From Bugula neritina (taxonomy: Eukaryota > Bryozoa > Gymnolaemata > Cheilostomatida > Bugulidae): DNA of 64,000 bases. The translations under genes were made by a program, and so were the position numbers. Of this stretch, positions 14,701-27,100 are shown piece by piece. The stretch lies in the NCBI GenBank assembly GCA_964035545.1, contig OZ037770.1, positions 13,594,642 through 13,658,641 on the forward strand. Direction: 5' to 3'. Positions within the stretch are counted from its first letter, which is position 1. Each line of letters opens with the position of its first letter. The notes below the pieces were generated by a model that saw only the letters and a program-made list of their open reading frames with translations, was not told the DNA's origin and did not search any database.

Positions 14701-16411
14701 ACGTTAAATCTTCATCATGCAAAAATAGAAGTCATGTGATGCAAAAGTGTTTTCTAAGGTTAAACTCAATGCTTCAAACTCAACCATATTATACTCAACA
14801 TAATATTTAGATATTTGGAAGCAATAGTAATAAGTTTAAATTTTAAATATTAAATTTTTTGTAGAAAGCAACTGAAGTTAAAACTTACGCCTGAGGCTAC
14901 GTTTATGTAAAGATAGTAGCCTGCAGCACTGCCCACATTTTGATCTGTGTCGGGTCCTGTACCGAAAGTGGGCGTAGAACCTGTACCACGTGACCACTGA
15001 AAGGTCACTAAACTTGGGTCAGTTTCATTGAAGATTGTTCCACTCTGACACAGTCTATTTCCAAAGTAGCAAGTCACTGATGTGAGACCTGGATAAATAA
15101 CAATATTTTTCAAATTCCTGAATACCTTAACACAATCACAAGAATTTTAGAAATTTGCTAAACAATTTATTAGTTTAGAAAAACAATTTTATGCTCCTTT
15201 GGTGATTAGCAGTTTTTATATATACCTGGACGCTTGTATGGGTGTAGCAAAATAGACGTAGCAAAAAATTTTATAGACTGTAGAAAAGGTAGATGAGAGA
15301 TTTATCATTTACCCTTTCCACATTTTATAGCAAACAAAGTCTCTATTTCTGTATTATGAAATCTATTTTATAATACTCAGAACTTTACCAATTCAGTAAC
15401 TTTCAAGTCTTTATTCTATATTATAAAATGTGTTTCCACCATGTGTGCAACTCAATAAATATGAAAACATTGTATAAAGGGCACTAAAGAGTCATAAAGA
15501 CTAGTATCAACTTCATATTTTTAATAAACTTTTATCAGTAGGGCAGCAATTCTAAAACATTAAAGTGAAATAGTTACCTGAGGCATGTTGCACAAGTAGT
15601 AAGTAAACCACCACTGAGAAATCTACAAAATATTTAAATTTCTACAATGGCATTGACAATCAACTTATATAAAATAAAAATTATTATCAACAAAATCATT
15701 TGCAACTTTGACATGTGCAGTAACTTGCTGATCTAGCTGGAAAGTTTAAAAATATTAAAGTGTTCATATAGTAGCTTTTATGCTGGTTTTATATTCAAGG
15801 TTAGTAGTAATTATCATAAATTTTGATAAAACCTAAAAAGTTGAAATCAATTCTTCTATTTCATTAGACTGAGTTGCATATAAGTAATTACCACAACATT
15901 AATTATTATTGTGTCAATAAAATTGGTAAATTATAGTTATGGCAGTTATTATAAGTTTATTTATATATTAATATTGTTAGACTAAGTCATAATGATCACG
16001 ATTTCACTTGCAGTTGCTGCTACACCTACAGTTAGTGTTACTAAGTGACACAGTTATACTTACTATAGCTTTTTCAACTAAAATATGGCTACGTAAACAA
16101 TGGCTACAGTTATAACAAAATGCAACTATAGTATAAGTATAATTCAAATTGCAATGATTATAATTATCAATGAATTAGATATAATCTAAATTATATTAAA
16201 AATTCACTAATACTTAGTTATAGTTAATGTTATTACTTATTAGTTACTGATTGATTCATACTCATAGACCATAAGGCATAGACATAGTCATAGTTAATGT
16301 TATTAATATTGTAAATATTAATATAATCATGGTGATGGTTTGACTCATTAACTTGAAGCTATTGAACAATTATCAATTAAACTTACAACCAGGAGCGTTG
16401 GGTGAAATCAT
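148..16411 (-). CDS. Secreted MAM/CUB multidomain protein with Thr/Pro-rich linker (3' end outside window)
   Basis: Probably an extracellular adhesion or matrix protein; the family is recognised but no one-to-one orthologue is. Exons, 5' to 3' on minus: 16411-16387, 15622-15578, 15088-14889, 14489-14262, 13609-13475, 13313-13143, 12623-12516, 11207-11085, 10184-10085, 9800-9768, 9629-9540, 9115-9062, 8773-8756, 6855-6769, 6091-5931, 5775-5688, 5087-4948, 4058-3929, 3719-3541, 3286-3109, 2638-2460, 2270-2030, 1609-1481, 1188-1001, 672-572, 269-148. All junctions keep frame, giving about 1,084 residues before the left edge. Order: signal peptide (1-23, core VVVYLLLV), MAM1 (24-190), MAM2 (205-375, starts CDFE), Thr/Pro linker (379-472), MAM3 (473-625), CUB1 (CGG then SPNYPSFYP, to 764), MAM4 (765-940, with an RKRR basic site), CUB2 (948-1070, ending [10 protein letters not shown]). 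Start is the first Met before the signal peptide. The last donor at 148 leaves an open frame, so the gene continues leftwards. Confidence 0.85.
2640..2835. repeat. TA-rich simple repeat
   Basis: Nearly pure TA/TATATG microsatellite directly upstream (in gene sense) of the acceptor of the MAM4 exon at 2638. Long open frames through it are low-complexity artefacts. Confidence 0.9.
6769..9800 (-). repeat. Block of small phase-1 exons encoding the Thr/Pro mucin-like linker
   Basis: Five exons (9800-9768, 9629-9540, 9115-9062, 8773-8756, 6855-6769) encode almost only Thr and Pro, from ACC/ACT/CCT triplet repeats. Each begins and ends in phase 1, so any of them can be skipped or duplicated without shifting frame. 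One is only 18 bases (six residues). The product would be a densely O-glycosylatable stalk between MAM2 and MAM3. The introns between them show no other gene. Confidence 0.75.
8127..8160 (-). pseudogene. Out-of-phase relic of a Thr/Pro linker exon
   Basis: It has the acceptor (TTTCTAG) and Thr/Pro coding content of its neighbours and a GTAAGG donor, but is 34 bases long, so inclusion breaks the phase-1 register. Reading on in the linker frame meets TAA just after the donor. I read it as a decayed duplicate exon, normally skipped. Confidence 0.5.
10542..10669. mobile_element. MITE-like inverted repeat
   Basis: Two arms of about 48 bases (10542-10589 and 10621-10669) are imperfect reverse complements; both contain TAGCTATCA and TTGTATGTTT blocks. 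The whole would fold into a hairpin of about 128 bases. It lies in an intron of the MAM/CUB gene. No coding capacity; no clear target-site duplication found. Confidence 0.5.
12238..12424 (-). mobile_element. tRNA-derived SINE
   Basis: On the minus strand it starts with a tRNA-like head: A box TAGTCTAGGAG (12414-12404) and B box GGTTCGAGCC (12370-12361). A body with TGTTAGGAAGAG, AGTCATAA, GTCCTTAGCC and AAACCCTTCCATCAG follows. The same body recurs at 47826-47996, and part of the head at 41680-41760, so it is a dispersed family. It sits in an intron of the MAM/CUB gene. The head is not a functional tRNA: there is no matching acceptor stem. Confidence 0.8.
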
Positions 16412-17639
16412 GGTTTAGATTACTGCCGAATTTGTAAGTTAAAAATTTAGAGTTAGCATCCACCTCGTGCACTCAACCACTCTTTCATCGTCAAATTAAA
16501 GATGGCATCAGTGCCAGGCTAAAAACGGACGACTTTGAAAAGAAGAAACACTCGGTGTTTATACTAAACCTGCTATGGCAACGAGTGTAGAAGCGTGGCG
16601 ATTGGATGACAGTCGGCGGCCTTGTTCAAATTTTTATTGTAGTAAATAGCGAAATTTCGGATGCATTACATGAGAAAACAATTTCCATGACAAACATGTT
16701 TTTAAACGGAGTGCTTAAAACTCCCAATAACAGGTAAGGCAGAGGAGTGGAACTATACACAGAAAAACATTTAAAAATGAAACTGAGCAAAACAATCAAT
16801 TGCAAGAACAAACAAGTGGCCGTTTATAACCAGTTTAGTCCATTTGGCAGGCATGTGCAAGTTAAACCAATAACAGAAAAAAGCATTGTTATATGGAGTT
16901 TGATAGCACATGTGCACATTTTATCAACTTTTGCCAATTTTTGTGCAGTGAAGTTGATTTTTTGACAAAAGAACTTTAATGCTACTTTGTTTTGACTTTT
17001 CCAGCACACTGGCGCGACAGATATTGCCCCATCCACAATACCCGTTTGGAGAGAATGTTGATAGAAACACATTTCAGAATTTGAATTCTTCGGCAGTTTC
17101 AAGTATCTTTCAATTTTTAAAAGCAAAAACATCATAAAGCTAGTTTTTAGTTTGTGTTTTTTACTATATTTAATTTTCATCATAATAATTTTTTATTGCC
17201 ACAAGATATTAGAAAATACAACAAATCAAGAGAAAATAACTCTGTGCAAAAAGTGAAGGGACCAGAAATTGAGCAGAATCATACATGGTGAAAGATAAAA
17301 ATAAATATCGTTATAAATGTTTTTAGTAAAATATTGTAAACATATTAATTATTGATTTAAATTTATACATAATGACCTGCAATAAGTATTATCATTTTTT
17401 GTAAAAAGATAAAAATTGGAAATCTAAAATCTAATGAAGATAAATACTATACAATATAAAAAGTGAATAACGAATATGGTTGTCATATAAACTGGTATGG
17501 ATAGCTCATGAAAATATCTTTGTTTTGCAGTATATCCAACAGCCTTGGGTAATAAACAGATTGTATGGATTGTTTGGACATGATTTGGAGCACAACTCCC
17601 AATAAAATTGTATAGAATCACACAGTCTAGGAATTTGGG
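16412..17639. other. Intergenic gap between MAM/CUB gene and IPCEF1-like gene
   Basis: Both flanking genes are on the minus strand, head to tail. It should hold the promoter and 5' UTR of the MAM/CUB gene and the 3' UTR of the IPCEF1-like gene. A minus-strand AATAAA at 17197-17192 is a candidate poly(A) signal. A 119-codon minus frame (17183-16824) has no recognisable domain and I do not call it. Confidence 0.5.
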
Positions 17640-20600
17640 CTACAAATGGGTTACACTCTGCTTATGCTTCAGTTTACCAAATCTATTTGTAGCTGCAACT
17701 ACACTTCTGTTAGAGGAAGTCGACGTTCGTATAGCCTCAGAGGACGGTACAGAAGTTAGCCTTAGGTTATCAATGTCTGGTGTTAGAGTATGGCGATTGT
17801 CTTCATAGCTGTCTAAGTCCTCAGAGGTATTGTCTGTTAGGGAGGGGCGCCTACCGTCCCGCATGGTTACAGTGGAGCTGCTTGAAGATGAGACCATCGC
17901 GTCTTGATAGTCAGGATAATGGGACAGGAAGTCGTATAGGTTTGATTGTGAGATATTGTTAAGTAGCGTCTCGATAGCCGCTAGCTCGTACTCCAACGCC
18001 TGCAATGCAAAGAATCACGGGCTATTTTATGAAACTTTCTGATGTATTAACTTTTTACAGTTGCAGCTCTCTACATTTCTTTTACAAAAGCTATATTTCG
18101 CAGTCTAAATGTACTTCCTAAGTATTTAAATGTATTACATGTATTGCACTATTACTAGACACAAGCTGCAAAGAGAAAACAACTTCCTAGCAGGTCTGTG
18201 GTATTATTGGATACATCCTTGTAGTTGATGGACAAGGGCAGATGTGAAACTTTGAAATGGAGGCAAGAAAACTTGAGCTAAGAAAACCAGACAAGTGAAA
18301 GGCATAGCACATTCTAGAACAATACTAAGCTGAGTGACTACCCCTTCACATTGGCTAGTAAAATAAGCTCCACCCACCTGCTTCTGTCTCTCCATAGACC
18401 GCAACGTAAACACTTTCTTGTTATGTTGGGAGTTTTTCCGAGTGAAGCCAGCGCTGGCCATAGATTTACGCAGTTCAGATTGTCTCCTAGTGGTGGCGTC
18501 TGTGCCTATAATGTCAAGGTCGGCTTCTCTGATGGACGTTACAAGATGGCGGAGTGCTTGGTTGGACTCCATCCGAGAACGGAGCTTCACCGGGGTGAGC
18601 GTGGAAGACTTCTTGGATCGGATCTTGGCAGGAACAACTAGATAATCGAGAGCACAACTTCAATTAAACAGAACACGAATCAATTTAGAAGTTGTCTACC
18701 ACCTTTTACTTTAAAAGCTGCATTGTAGAACATACTATTACATGGTTGAATAATATATAATTGCATAGCAGAACAAACTATTATATTGTTTAATAACTGA
18801 TAGACACTAAGAAGAGGATATAGTCTAGCACAGGGATGTTAGGAAGTGTCCCTGTACCACATTAGAGGTCCTTAGGCTTAGCTATAGTTCTAGACAAAGT
18901 TTATAGTATAGACTTAGTCTAGAATTATATAGTCTGCTTAAAACCAGAGACGGTGACAATAAACAGAGGGCTGAATAGGTTTGCTAATAAAGTAGTTATT
19001 AGAATTCATTGTATGAGAGAAATTGAGTTTGCTTGTAATCAGGTAAAGGACACAACTCCTAAGTAGTATGCACATTCCTTAGAAATGATCTCAGACTTTG
19101 TAGCAGCTGTTGGCAAATGTCCAGAAAGCAGATTAAGATTGTCACAGGAAACGTGTGCAGCAACACAGTGTGTTATTTTAATGATTAAAGTGTGAATCAT
19201 ACAGTCATTAAAAACTCTGCAAGGTGGCCTTCAATACCATTCTCAGCTACCATGATTCACTGGTTACAGATGACTAATCAATTTTTAGTTCATTAAACTA
19301 AAATATCTATATAACTATCCTACTACTGCTAGTGCTAGTACTACTATTGCTAGTGCTAGTACTACTAGTGCTAGTGCTACTACTACTGCTACTGCTAGTG
19401 CTACTGCTAGTGCTACTGCTAGTACTACTACTAGTACTACTGGTACTAGTAATAGTAGTAGTAGTAGCAGTAGTAGCAGCAGCAGCAGCACTAGTAGTAG
19501 TAGTAGTAGTAGCACTACTACTACTGCTGCTACTACTAATACTATTACTAGTACTATTACTATTATTATTATTACTGCTACTAGCGTTACTGAAGTAGTA
19601 CCACTGCCACTATTATCACTAATGATATCACTGCTACTACCACTTCTACTATAAAGATTTATATAGTATTACTGTGACTATTACTATTACTATCGTACTA
19701 ATGATTTCAACATTATAGCTGCATCATCTACTAAATGAAGAACAGGTGCCCTAGTGTTCACCCAACTGTCACACACCATATACAAAACAAAGCATAGAAA
19801 CTATCAACAGTTTCTAAGAGAATATCATGTTCAAAAGAACGGGTGACTGAATCACCGCCCCATATTTCAGAGATATGCACCAAGGCTAGCAACAGATACA
19901 GTGTGAAGCAGTATTTGCCACACTCTATACTAATATGTGATAACAAAAAGTTGTGACTGAGGCTATGCTACTTACTGAAGGCAGGCTTAGTAATTTCCCC
20001 GCTAAAAGATATCATGTGGACAAGTAAGAACACAGTCTATGAGCCCCCCCCCCTTCCCTTTACTGTACAAGTGTTACTCCACTATTTTATTCATATTTAT
20101 TAGAATTCCCTTTCCAACTATTAGTGCATATATTATAATCAACAGCTTTATCTCAGATTATGCAGAATCAGTCACTGTCTATATTGATTGGAATAAATTA
20201 ACTAAAGTTAATTACATGGCAATATAAATATACAATCAAGTGCACATCTCACTGACTTATCTTTCACAATGAGAGCTTTTTAACACCGCTGATAAAGAAA
20301 GAATTATTTATTTCCCCTGGTAGGAGTTTTGGTACACAATATTAAGACTCATGTCCCCTGAAGGAAAGCTTTTTGAACACCATATTAGGATTTATCTCCC
20401 TTGAGTAATATTTCGTACAAAATATTAGGAGCTATTTTCCCTGAAAAATATTTCGCATACAATATCATGACTTATCTCCCCTGAAAGATATTTGATACAC
20501 AATATTAAGACTTTTCCCCCTTAATATGACATTTCGCACAGAATATTAGAAATCATCTCCCCTGATACTCACCTAACTCCTCGGAGATGGTAGATGAGTC

Positions 20601-23600
20601 ATCCATCTCATCAATGTCGGAGTAGGCCTGACTGGTGCGGCTGCTGTAGCCACTGTTGACGTCAATCCCGGAGGAGCTGGCACTGCTGCCGGACACCGTG
20701 TAGTCAGCTGAGGCAGCGTAGGGGAAGGGGTACTGTATCGCGGTGAGGGAGAGATGATTTATCCATCTTATCTTCTCCTCCTCACTCTTACACTTGAAGA
20801 GGAAGGTTGTGCCCTCGTTATATATCTTGAATGCCCTGTGATAAGAAATCAACATATCGGTCCATTTATCACTATTACATTTATTTGTTATCTCGAGGAG
20901 CTGAACTAAAAACTTTTTGTTGGCTAATTTGTTTTGTGTTGTATGTCAACTTCGCAGCAGATAAATAAAAGTTGTAACTAGTAATTGTATAGTTTTATAT
21001 TATAGATATCAATAGATATATGAATGGATGGAATGATTATCATACAACTCTGTTAGTAAAAATCTAATGAATGGCGTTACATCAGCACAGGGTCTATGCT
21101 TGCACGAAATGACTCAATTTCCAAATAGAATATCTCAATTATATGAAAATCCCTACACTATTCAATGACCACAGCAATGATATAAAAAATTTGATAGCCT
21201 TAACTTCCCTGTTGCTTATTGACACTGTTTACTAAACATGTCACATGAATAATGATTCTGAGTCACTTTGAATTACCCTGACGGAGCTGATTGGTTGAAA
21301 CTCATTAGAGCTGTCACTGAGAAGTTAAACATGCTGCCAGATGCTGCTAATTCTGGCAGCACCTAGAAGTATGACTCTGAGAACCACGTTTACGCATGAA
21401 AACAGTTCACACATTAACATGAAAACAGAGCAGTGTCAACCGAAGTGCAAGTCAAACAAACTAAGCAAATAAGCAACCCAACAAGGAAGTGCATTTAGTA
21501 GAAGATATTGAATGAGTATATTTTCACTTGCGATACAGTCACTCCCCCCAATGTGTTCACTCACAATGCACGAGAGATCGCAGTCTAAATTTTTGTAAAT
21601 AAAGCTTCTTTCATCACCAAAGAATTACTGCAGTTTTTCCCCAGCTTTTAGTTTACTCAAGTTTGACCACTAGAGACTTCAGTTATCCCCCCTTGTCACA
21701 CAAGCATGACGAGAAACTCTGTTTACTGATAATAGCCAGCCTACCCCGTCTTTTTGGTTTCTGTTGCTTCCGACACTCTGAACGCCGGTAAGTATATTCT
21801 GCTGCTTGCAACTGTATCCTGCAGAAAACAGACAAGGTCAAGGACAATTATCAGAATGTACAGATATTAAGTAGAGAGCGAGTTTAGCCATTTACATGGG
21901 TTGTTCTTTATGGAAATATGAAAGGCCCAGCAGATAGCATTATGGGAAGGTACAGATTAGAGCTTTCGTACAATGAAAGTGCACACATTTTCAAGAAACA
22001 TGTGTTACTATAAGAAAACAGTATGCATTTACAGCACACTTTTACAGTACACACTTACACTACACATTTACACTACACACTTACACTACACACTTACAGT
22101 ATACACACTTACAGTACACACACTAACAGTATACAATACACACACATTCCACATGTGCACTCTATGAAAATCTGCCAACCACACATCATCTCACGAAAAC
22201 CAACTAATTACTGAAGTTCTTGTCTAAATATTCAAATAGTTGAGTGTGTGCCAACATTTCCAGTTACTTCCTCTGTGATAACATCAGTACAAGCCGGCCA
22301 TCATAGAATTTAGAGGCCACAGGCTAATTTTTTTACTGTGGACTAGTGATAATTTAGCCTGTGTTCCATAGTTACTAAATATCTCTAGTGTTGGAGGAAA
22401 TAAAATTACAAGACTAATATTCTAACTTGTCCCAAACTACTAGCACTTTGAGACAAGCGGAGGGGGGGAGGGGCAGTTGTAGAATATGATAGCCTTAAAT
22501 CATCAGATATTCCTCAAGAGAGAGTAAATAGCAACGTTCTAAGGCTTTCCACTGGGCAAAGTCTGCCTTTAGGAAAAAACATTTGACTGCCGGGTCAACG
22601 TTGCGAACATTTCAACACATGTGGCATATGTTACAGGAATGTACAGACTGGTTGTATTGAATATAAACAATTTATTAGCAGCACTCACAGTTCAGCTAAC
22701 AACTTCAGCAACATTTCAAAACTCAGGCATGTTTCTATACAGTGAATGCAATAACTTAGAATATCTAAAAAACTAGAAATTAAATTCTTATGGTGAAAAA
22801 GATGCAGCATTATCAGGTCAGTTAAGCTGCTAACTCAGGGTTGTCCAACCTTGTCAGACCGAAGGCCACCTAAATGGAATATTTCGGTAGCAAGGGACGA
22901 ATAGTAAACTTAAGCTTTTCAAATTAATTTATACCAAATACCTATGGTAAACTTTAGCTTGAGTTGGGGGCCACTCAAATAACTGTATTCCAAATACCTA
23001 TGAATCATTACACAATGAGCTCTCAATAATTACAGCAGGCTGCATGTTTTGTATCATGTAAATAAGACATTTAAAGGTGGCTTCTTACTCCAATTCATAT
23101 TAGTGTGAAAAATATTTTTAGTTTTATGCTTTTGAGGGCCACATACATGTAGGCTGGGGTCACCTGGGGTCGCCTGCTGGACAGCCCTGTGCTAGACTAG
23201 CTAAGCTGCTAGGATGTGCTAGAACATTTGAAGTTGTCCCCTTACCATCTGGTCGTCGTAGACAAACAGATCAGTATCTTTGATGACACACCACTTGGTG
23301 CATTTGTCCCACTTGGCTTTGCGGGGCTTCTTGGTCAGCAGCCACCCCTGGAGGGCCCCGGACCCGAGATCTGCACAGGAGACTCTGCGGCTCACTGGAA
23401 ATAATAGTCATATTATTAAAACATAGCATATTACACGGACAAGTGGAGCACGTCCCTTACAATATGCAGCAAACAGTAGAATACTATAGCTTCAATTCTG
23501 TACAAATAACGGTGATAATAGAAAAAGAAACAAATCAAAAGTTCAGAGATAAGTTATCTATAACATTCTTATGCCAAGTTTTGACTCACAAAAACCTTTT

Positions 23601-24189
23601 GACACTCACTACAATGAACAACTTCATTACCAATTAGAATTAGAAAAGTCTTAGTAGTCTTAGTAACAAATCGGTAACATTTTACCTACTGCTAGATCGT
23701 TTTCAGACCAAAAAACACTCTTCAACAATAAGTCCATTAGCATATCAAGCTACTACTGAAGCAGTAAGAAGAAATCTACACACATCTTTATCTACTCAAA
23801 TCAGATGCTCTTATAAAAGCTGATTACAAATCATTCAGCCATAAAGATAAATTACACAACAATGAAAGGAGGTTTTTAAATCACAAACTTCTATTTTTTC
23901 ATGCAATTTGTACGTAGCAAATCAGAGTGAACCTTTGGAATCAAACAACTTCCTTTGTACTGTTCATTGCATGTGATTTGATATACATACCTCCGGATAG
24001 TTTGGGTTTAGTTCGACATTTCATGGAGTTGACTCCCCCGCCCACAGCCTTAGGTCTGCGGTACACCACCTCTTGTTCGGGGTCCTCTGGTATAGCAGAC
24101 CCTGAAGTTCTCTCTGGCGAGTTCCATGGTGAAGGTCGACTTTCACTCGGAGATTGTGTCGCTGCTTTATAAGACAGGCTTTTCTTCAT
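17640..24189 (-). CDS. IPCEF1: IPCEF1-like PH-domain scaffold (CNK C-terminal-type protein)
   Basis: Six exons: 24189-23991, 23394-23246, 21818-21745, 20835-20573, 18637-18378, 17999-17640. All junctions are in phase, giving 434 residues, close to human IPCEF1. The segment KLSG-VSRRVSCADLG-(x)4-GWL immediately before the PH domain matches the SRRRISCKDLG-(x)4-GWL hallmark of IPCEF1 and CNKSR proteins. The PH domain runs about 81-170 and ends with a helix containing RWINHL. A Ser-rich acidic stretch follows, then SELRKS and a helical segment (TLRSMERQKQALEYELAAIE, about 305-325) like the C-terminal coiled coil of IPCEF1/CNK. The family binds cytohesin ARF exchange factors and phosphoinositides at membranes. 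No SAM, CRIC or PDZ exons are seen up to 28.2 kb, so this appears to be the short form. The start ATG has a CACC context just after an acceptor, so 5' UTR exons lie upstream. Confidence 0.82.
19318..19640. repeat. CTA/TAG trinucleotide repeat block
   Basis: About 320 bases of interrupted CTA, TAG and GCA triplets in an intron of the IPCEF1-like gene. Poly-Leu and poly-Val open frames on both strands are artefacts of it. Confidence 0.9.
20280..20572. repeat. Minisatellite abutting a splice donor
   Basis: About five diverged units of roughly 60 bases, each with a CTCCCCTGA-type block and a CACAATATTA-type block. In gene sense the array starts about five bases after the donor of IPCEF1-like exon 4 (exon ends 20573). 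Confidence 0.75.
21990..22150. repeat. ACACTTACA-type simple repeat
   Basis: Repeats of roughly 10-14 bases built from TACACT and TACAGT, inside an intron of the IPCEF1-like gene. No coding value. Confidence 0.8.
22836..23189. mobile_element. hAT-type MITE
   Basis: A 354-base non-coding element with terminal inverted repeats: CAGGGTTGTCCAACCTTG at the left, and CAGGGCTGTCCAGCAGG read inwards from the right. CAGGG(N)TGTCC ends are typical of hAT elements. The flanking octamers tgctaact (22828-22835) and tgctagac (23190-23197) share their first five bases, consistent with a decayed 8-base target duplication. It lies in an intron of the IPCEF1-like gene. Confidence 0.7.
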
Positions 24190-27100
24190 GGTGCTGTCGG
24201 AAAATAAAAAAAAGACATAACAGCAGCGACAGCAGTGACTGTATACAACAAGCTAACCTGCAATTAATCTATTTCCAATAAAAGTTACTAAAACTAAACA
24301 AATTTTTGTAATTTCAAAACTTATGTTTCGAAAAAATCAATTTAAACTTGTAAACTTACTGCAAAGTAAGAGTCAGGTTATTACATAACGCTATCAGTAC
24401 TCAGTTGCCTACTACAGTTAGGTAAACTTTATCACAGCTAGGTAGTTCTCCTAGTTTGGTAGGAGATGATATATAGTTATTAGTTAGTAGGCTAAGGGAG
24501 ATTTAATCAACTAGTGATGAGAGATGATAAGGAACACAAAGTAACAACTACTAAAATTACCAGCTTGCATTGTGGTCCTATTTCACAAGCTGGTATAAAC
24601 AATGATTAACACTGGCATATGTAGAATTTAAGATTAACTAAATCAACCACAACTAACAGCTACATTTCTCAATCTTTGATTTGATAATTTATGATTTCTC
24701 ACAGCTGAAGGTTAACAAAGGCGGTAGTGTTTAATGCTTACTTAGGCAGTGACATAATGGACTATATTTCACAAATATTGATTTAATAAAGCAGAAAACA
24801 AAGCTTAGAGGTCTTTTATGCTTGGATTGAGTAACGTGATATCTGAATAATACTGCCAGTTAGACAATGACATAGTAATGACTTTACGATGAATAAGCAT
24901 TTACTACTTGGGGTGAGAGTAACTAGACACTTTGAGCGATATTGACTCATACTAGGAGTCAAATTCATATCTCTAGTCTAACTGAAAGTGATGAGTGAGA
25001 GTTGTCACACTGAACAGTTACCCAATACGACACTGAAGAAGCACGACTATTGCTAATACAATATATTATCATATGAAGTGCTAACAATAACCGGGCCCAT
25101 TTATTAATTTAGCACATCTTTAGGAGTCCACAACCTGATTGTAAAAAGTTAGAACTGCCTTTAAAAAACACTTTCTTCTATAGTTAGTGCTAGTAAATTA
25201 TACTATCCTGAAAATGAAAATTGCCCAGGAGAGTTGTGCCATTTTTATTGAGATTTGAAGGGGGTGCAGGAACAGAGAAATTGAGAAAAGCCTGTCTTCC
25301 AGATTAGAACAAAACCCAAACCAAAAGTTATTAATGAAATTAAAAGTCTTGGGCTATTTAAATGTTTTCACTACTGCACCAATTATGAGATCTAAGATGA
25401 CATAACGTAATGCTGCCTCTTACCACACCATCAGCTGCTGACTTCACGGATGACACCAGAACATGGGCAGCGCAACACCGTGATTGGTCCACTGTGCCAA
25501 CTTACTACAAGAAAGATAGTCTATGAAGTAGCAGAATATCTAATCCTAAGTTGAGAATCAACAACAAAACTTTATGATTTGTAAAAAAGAAAAAAACAAA
25601 AAACAAAATTTTATTTTTTAAAAGTGTTAATTATGCATACCCCAGTTTACTGTAATAAAATAGTATAAATTTTTCCCACACTAAATTAATATTCCACTAT
25701 TATTATTAAATTATGATTGTGTTGCTTTACCAAAATTACTACAAGGAAATGAGACTCTGATCAAATTAATTTTTAGCAATATAAATACCATTCCTACTAA
25801 TTTTAAGTACCATATATCTGTGAAAAATGATGAAATGAATCTTAGAAAAACATCTTTAAATCTTTTTTTATGTGAGAAGATATTCCAAATTAAAAACTAA
25901 ATTTTAATTAAAAAAAATTTAGTAAAGCAAATGTCATAGGGTGCATCTAATGCCATAATAAAACAACACACACATATATACGAGGCATAGACTTATAGTT
26001 ATAGCAAATCTTTTTGAAAACAAAATATTTCAAAGCTGAACTTATCAATTATTAACCATATTATAAACTACTACAATATAATTGTTTTGTCAGGGTGAAA
26101 ATTATTCAATTATTCAACCAGCAGCTTGTTTATGACTTTATCAAACTTTTTTGCGGTATATTCCTTACTCCCATACCAATTACCATTATGATTAGGATTA
26201 TGATACTGATAGCAACAATTACATTATTATTATACTGTGAGTATCAGTATACCTATTGCGATTAGTATTACTATTAGTATTGCTATTAGTATTAGTATTA
26301 GTATTATTAATAATATTAGTAATGATCAACCATAAATGAGAGTGTATCACTGCAACTGTAAGTGGAATCATAATGACTAATGAGTATGGCGAAGTCTCAC
26401 GAGTAATGACTTGGGAGTCTTGGGCTATCAGAGTATCACTATCACTACGAGTATCACTGAGTATGAGTATGACAACACTCTTACATTTACTATTACATTT
26501 ACTATTAGTATTAGTATTACTATTACTATTATTACCTCAGTTGAGGTAGGACTTCCGCAGCAACTGGAAAGTCTATAGGGAAGCCTCTAGTGAAAACTTA
26601 CATTAGTATTACTATTACATTTACTATTAGTATTACATTTACTATAGTATTACTATTACTATAAGTATAAGTATAACATTAACTATAGTATAAGTACAAT
26701 ATTAAATTTAAAATTAAATAATTTATAATTATATTTATTAGTATTACTATTAGTCTATTACTAAAACAGTAAAAGTAAATGATTTGAGTAAATGAAAATG
26801 AGAAGCAAGTAAATACTAAATTAAAATACTAACTAGCAAACTGTAACTTTTATGTTTAGTTTGACTTGTCCGGTGTTCACACTCTTGCAATCTTTTCTCT
26901 ACTACTATTAGTATTACTATTGCTATTAGTATTACTATAGGGACTACGTCGTAGTTTCAGCCATATCGCTCAGCCAGTGTTCTACAACATGCTGAGGTCA
27001 CTAAAATTATAACCCTTCGACATCGAAAAGAGCGCATAGCATGTTATTCTAAACGACAAGTGCAATTAAACTGGAGCAAATTAGTAGCACTATCGATAAA

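Noticed and set aside
16824-17183. 119-codon open frame on the minus strand
   Set aside because: No recognisable domain, no splice context, low-complexity start; lies between two genes and may be a decayed repeat.
19315-19598. Long poly-Leu/Val/Ala frames on both strands
   Set aside because: Direct consequence of the CTA/TAG triplet repeat.
23216-23404. 62-codon plus-strand frame over the PH exon
   Set aside because: Shadow of the real minus-strand exon 23394-23246, whose translation matches the IPCEF1/CNK PH start.
24190-25510. SAM/CRIC/PDZ exons that would make the IPCEF1-like gene a full CNK
   Set aside because: I looked on the minus strand and found no frame with those domains; the short form fits better.
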